From CAYZTD01 sp964473335 (lineage in GTDB: Archaea; Thermoplasmatota; E2; DHVEG-1): a DNA stretch of 15,042 nt. The notes below the pieces were generated by a model. The model did no database searches. It saw only the letters and a list, made by a program, of their open reading frames with translations, and had not been told where the DNA came from. Location: positions 1 to 15,042 of the forward strand of contig CAYYOO010000037.1 in assembly GCA_964473335.1 (NCBI GenBank), written 5' to 3'. A program made the translations under genes and the position numbers. Shown here piece by piece: positions 12,717 through 15,042 of this stretch (positions within the stretch are counted from its first letter, which is position 1; every line of letters starts with the position of its first letter).

Positions 12717-14987
12717 TCAATCATTTAGGTACTCTTTATTCAAAATATCGATAATTTCTTTTGCAATCTGAGCGCCAATTCCCTTAACTTCAGTAAGTTC
12801 TTCTTCTGATGCATTAGCAATATCTTTAATATTTCCAAAATGATAAAGTAATCTCTTTGCAAGAACTGAAGATACATATGGCAGTCCTTCAACTAAAAAC
12901 TGCTGCTGTTCCTGAGTTGACATCTGTGTTTTTTCTCCTCTTATAGAGACACTTTTTTTATCTTTTTTTTGTTCTCTATTTGCAATGACCCTAAGTAAAT
13001 CAGCTGTCTCTTCTTCATCATGGGTTGAGATAATTGGAATTCCATAATCTATTGATATGGATGCAAGACTACCAAATATTGCATTTTGATTGATGTTTCT
13101 TCTAGTAAGTACGTTCTCACCTTCTAAAATAAGAAGTGGTCTTGAATATGCGCTTTTTAATCTTGATATTTGTTTGAAAAGTTTGTTTTTGATAAGTGAT
13201 TCTAGAAAATCATCAACATTTTTTCTTTCTACTCCGATTCTTGATGATAATACATAGTCACCAACATCTAACTGTTTTGGTTCAATTTCTACACCTTTGA
13301 TTGTTAGTTTTTTTGCTACATTTGATCTATATTCTCTTTGATCAATAATTACTTTTGTATTGGAATTTTTATTGTAATCTGATAATTTTTTTTGTGATTT
13401 ATTTTCTTTTGTTTGCTCTTTATAAAACTGATCAGCATTTTCAAATGTTTTATCTAATTTGTTTCTGATATTACTCAGTTCTCTATGCATCCTTTTTTCT
13501 TTTCGTTTAGCAGACCAATAATAGCCTTGGTCAGGTGTGTTCTTTGCAATTAGAATAATAACTTCACCAGGCATTTTTCTTGCAGTCCTTCCTCTCCTCT
13601 GGATGAATCTTATCTCAGAAGGAATTGGTTCGTAGAAAACAACTAGGTCTGTACTAGGGATATCAAGTCCTTCTTCAGCAACTGATGTTGCAACTAAGAC
13701 ATTGTAGCTGCCTTTTCTGAATTTTTCAATTATTTCTGATTGTTCTTTTTGGGTTAATCCTCTATCTCCTTTTTTAACTGCCTGACCGATAAATCGTTTT
13801 GGTTTGATATTATCAATTTTTTCGAGTCTATTTGTAATATATTTTGAGGTATCTCTATAATGAGTGAAAATAATAATTTTTGAACTACTATTTTTACTGA
13901 TTTGGTTTTTAACTATCTTTTCTATTTCATTAATCTTAGGATGCTCGATATCTATATTTTTAGCATGAATGATAGCCTCAAGGATATCATTATCTCTCAT
14001 AAGAGTTTTAGAAGATCTGGTACTTTTCTTTAATTGAGACTCGTCTCTCATCCTTTGAAAATAATTAAGAAATGAATTAACACCCTGTGTTTGAATTAGA
14101 TCAAGGGCATAATATATCTTCATTGCTTCACTTTGTATGCTTGCGGCTTTGAATAGTATTTTAGGTGGATTAGTCCGTGATTTTATCTCTTTTTGAATCT
14201 TTCTTTGCGCTTCAAGAAGTTTTGTCTTATTAATATTTGATATTGATCCGGATTCAAGAATATTTATTTTCTTTAATTTTTTAATTCTATCTGATAAAGC
14301 CTTTCTTAGTAGTTGTATCGAATAGGAAAAATCCTTTGGAATCGTTATTTCTTTCCATTTGATTTTTAAATCATGAACATATGGTTTTACATCAGGATCG
14401 TGTTTTGTTCTAATCTCTACATTTTTAATATTTAGATTTTTACAAACATCAAATATCTTTTCAATCTCACTACCTGGAGAAGCAGTCATTCCTAAAATAT
14501 GAGGTTTTTTACTTTGCTTATTATACATCTCTGAAATAAAGACATAGGCATAGTCTCCAACAGCATGATGACATTCATCAAATACAATGAAAGAAACATC
14601 ATTTAGATTGATTTTTTTAGATATTAAATCATTTTGTATAACTTGAGGAGTTGAAACAATTATTTTAGTATTCTTCCAAATTTCTTGTCTTTTGTTTGGA
14701 GATACTTCACCAGTAAAAATTTTAATGTTTTCCTTATTAATTTTAAGATTTTCTTTTAAAAAATTTGAATGCTGATTAACAAGAGGTTTAGTGGGAGATA
14801 AAAATAGTATTTTTTTGTTTTTATTTTTTAGATGTTCTGCAATAAGAATTAATGCAATAATTGTCTTTCCAAGACCTGTGGGTAGCACTACAAGAGTGTT
14901 TTTCTTTTTAGCTGACTCTGCAATAGTTATCTGGTATTTTCTCTTTTGTATTTTCTGTTTTTTGATATTATCTATTTCAAGGTACAC
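12717..14987 (-). CDS. hef: Hef-type fork-structure helicase/XPF-family nuclease
   Basis: The product has 756 residues from a GTG start. Hef unwinds and cuts stalled or branched replication forks and is the archaeal relative of FANCM and XPF. Superfamily-2 helicase motifs are intact: Walker A P-T-G-L-G-K-T (36-42), D-E-C-H (137-140), T-A-S (168-170) and motif VI Q-R-R-G-R-T-A-R (463-470). A basic linker (about 490-540) follows. The XPF nuclease domain holds G576-D577, nine residues, E587-R588-K589 and D593, the complete catalytic signature. Two helix-hairpin-helix motifs lie near 700-750 (V-E-G-L-P, then V-K-G-I-G). Domain order and length match euryarchaeal Hef. The GTG aligns well with the family N-terminus, but it lacks a ribosome site and the frame stays open to base 15042, so the true start may lie beyond the edge. 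Confidence 0.95.
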   Translation of the reverse strand: MYLEIDNIKKQKIQKRKYQITIAESAKKKNTLVVLPTGLGKTIIALILIAEHLKNKNKKILFLSPTKPLVNQHSNFLKENLKINKENIKIFTGEVSPNKRQEIWKNTKIIVSTPQVIQNDLISKKINLNDVSFIVFDECHHAVGDYAYVFISEMYNKQSKKPHILGMTASPGSEIEKIFDVCKNLNIKNVEIRTKHDPDVKPYVHDLKIKWKEITIPKDFSYSIQLLRKALSDRIKKLKKINILESGSISNINKTKLLEAQRKIQKEIKSRTNPPKILFKAASIQSEAMKIYYALDLIQTQGVNSFLNYFQRMRDESQLKKSTRSSKTLMRDNDILEAIIHAKNIDIEHPKINEIEKIVKNQISKNSSSKIIIFTHYRDTSKYITNRLEKIDNIKPKRFIGQAVKKGDRGLTQKEQSEIIEKFRKGSYNVLVATSVAEEGLDIPSTDLVVFYEPIPSEIRFIQRRGRTARKMPGEVIILIAKNTPDQGYYWSAKRKEKRMHRELSNIRNKLDKTFENADQFYKEQTKENKSQKKLSDYNKNSNTKVIIDQREYRSNVAKKLTIKGVEIEPKQLDVGDYVLSSRIGVERKNVDDFLESLIKNKLFKQISRLKSAYSRPLLILEGENVLTRRNINQNAIFGSLASISIDYGIPIISTHDEEETADLLRVIANREQKKDKKSVSIRGEKTQMSTQEQQQFLVEGLPYVSSVLAKRLLYHFGNIKDIANASEEELTEVKGIGAQIAKEIIDILNKEYLND

Positions 14988-15042
14988 AATATCTGTAATA
15001 TGAGAGGGTTTTTTGTATGTTTTTATGAAATCTTTGTTTTTT

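Noticed and set aside
1..15042. CRISPR arrays, insertion sequences, integrases, phage genes or large DNA repeats
   Set aside because: No spaced direct repeats, transposase motifs or terminal inverted repeats were seen on reading both strands. Gene density and composition look uniform apart from the tRNA.

Overview
The window is AT-rich archaeal DNA. Evidence: a transcription factor B gene, a Hef-type helicase/XPF-nuclease fusion, a UPF0147 protein, a 6-phospho-3-hexuloisomerase, a tRNA-Pro without an encoded CCA end, and TATA boxes with upstream purine-rich BRE-like stretches about 26 nt before the likely transcript starts. Hef fusions point to the euryarchaeal side. Low G+C together with PKD/Ig-rich secreted proteins ending in a P-K-x-K tail suggests an uncultured Thermoplasmatota lineage (Marine Benthic Group D-like). 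That placement is inference. I see no insertion sequence, integrase, CRISPR array or phage gene.

Left part (1-6029, + strand): three consecutive genes for secreted or surface proteins. They are the C-terminal part of a subtilisin-family protease with two PKD-like domains, an 855-residue beta-rich protein, and a 625-residue protein with two fibronectin-III-like repeats. The second and third have their own TATA box, and T-runs follow the first two. All three end in the same arrangement: the last Ig/PKD-type domain, then P-K-[TV]-K, then a short tail rich in F, I, L and N. This looks like a common C-terminal sorting or anchoring signal and is the most interesting pattern here.

Middle part (6026-10667): a compact housekeeping stretch with alternating strands. 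It holds a NUDIX hydrolase (-) divergent from tfb (+), msrB (-) convergent with tfb, a six-helix membrane protein of unknown function (+), and an OPT-family transporter (-). The three convergent junctions are a 4-nt overlap and gaps of 4 and 3 nt.

Right part (10732-15042, all - strand): tRNA-Pro(GGG), then in transcription order from the right edge hef, a UPF0147 gene, an endonuclease IV-type gene and hxlB. The last two overlap by 4 nt and form the only clear operon. UPF0147 and the endonuclease gene each have their own TATA box and Shine-Dalgarno sequence, and T-runs follow hef, UPF0147 and hxlB. The endonuclease-like protein has Gly where the family normally has a metal-binding Asp. Co-location of a formaldehyde-linked sugar isomerase with two DNA-repair genes raises a speculative functional link.
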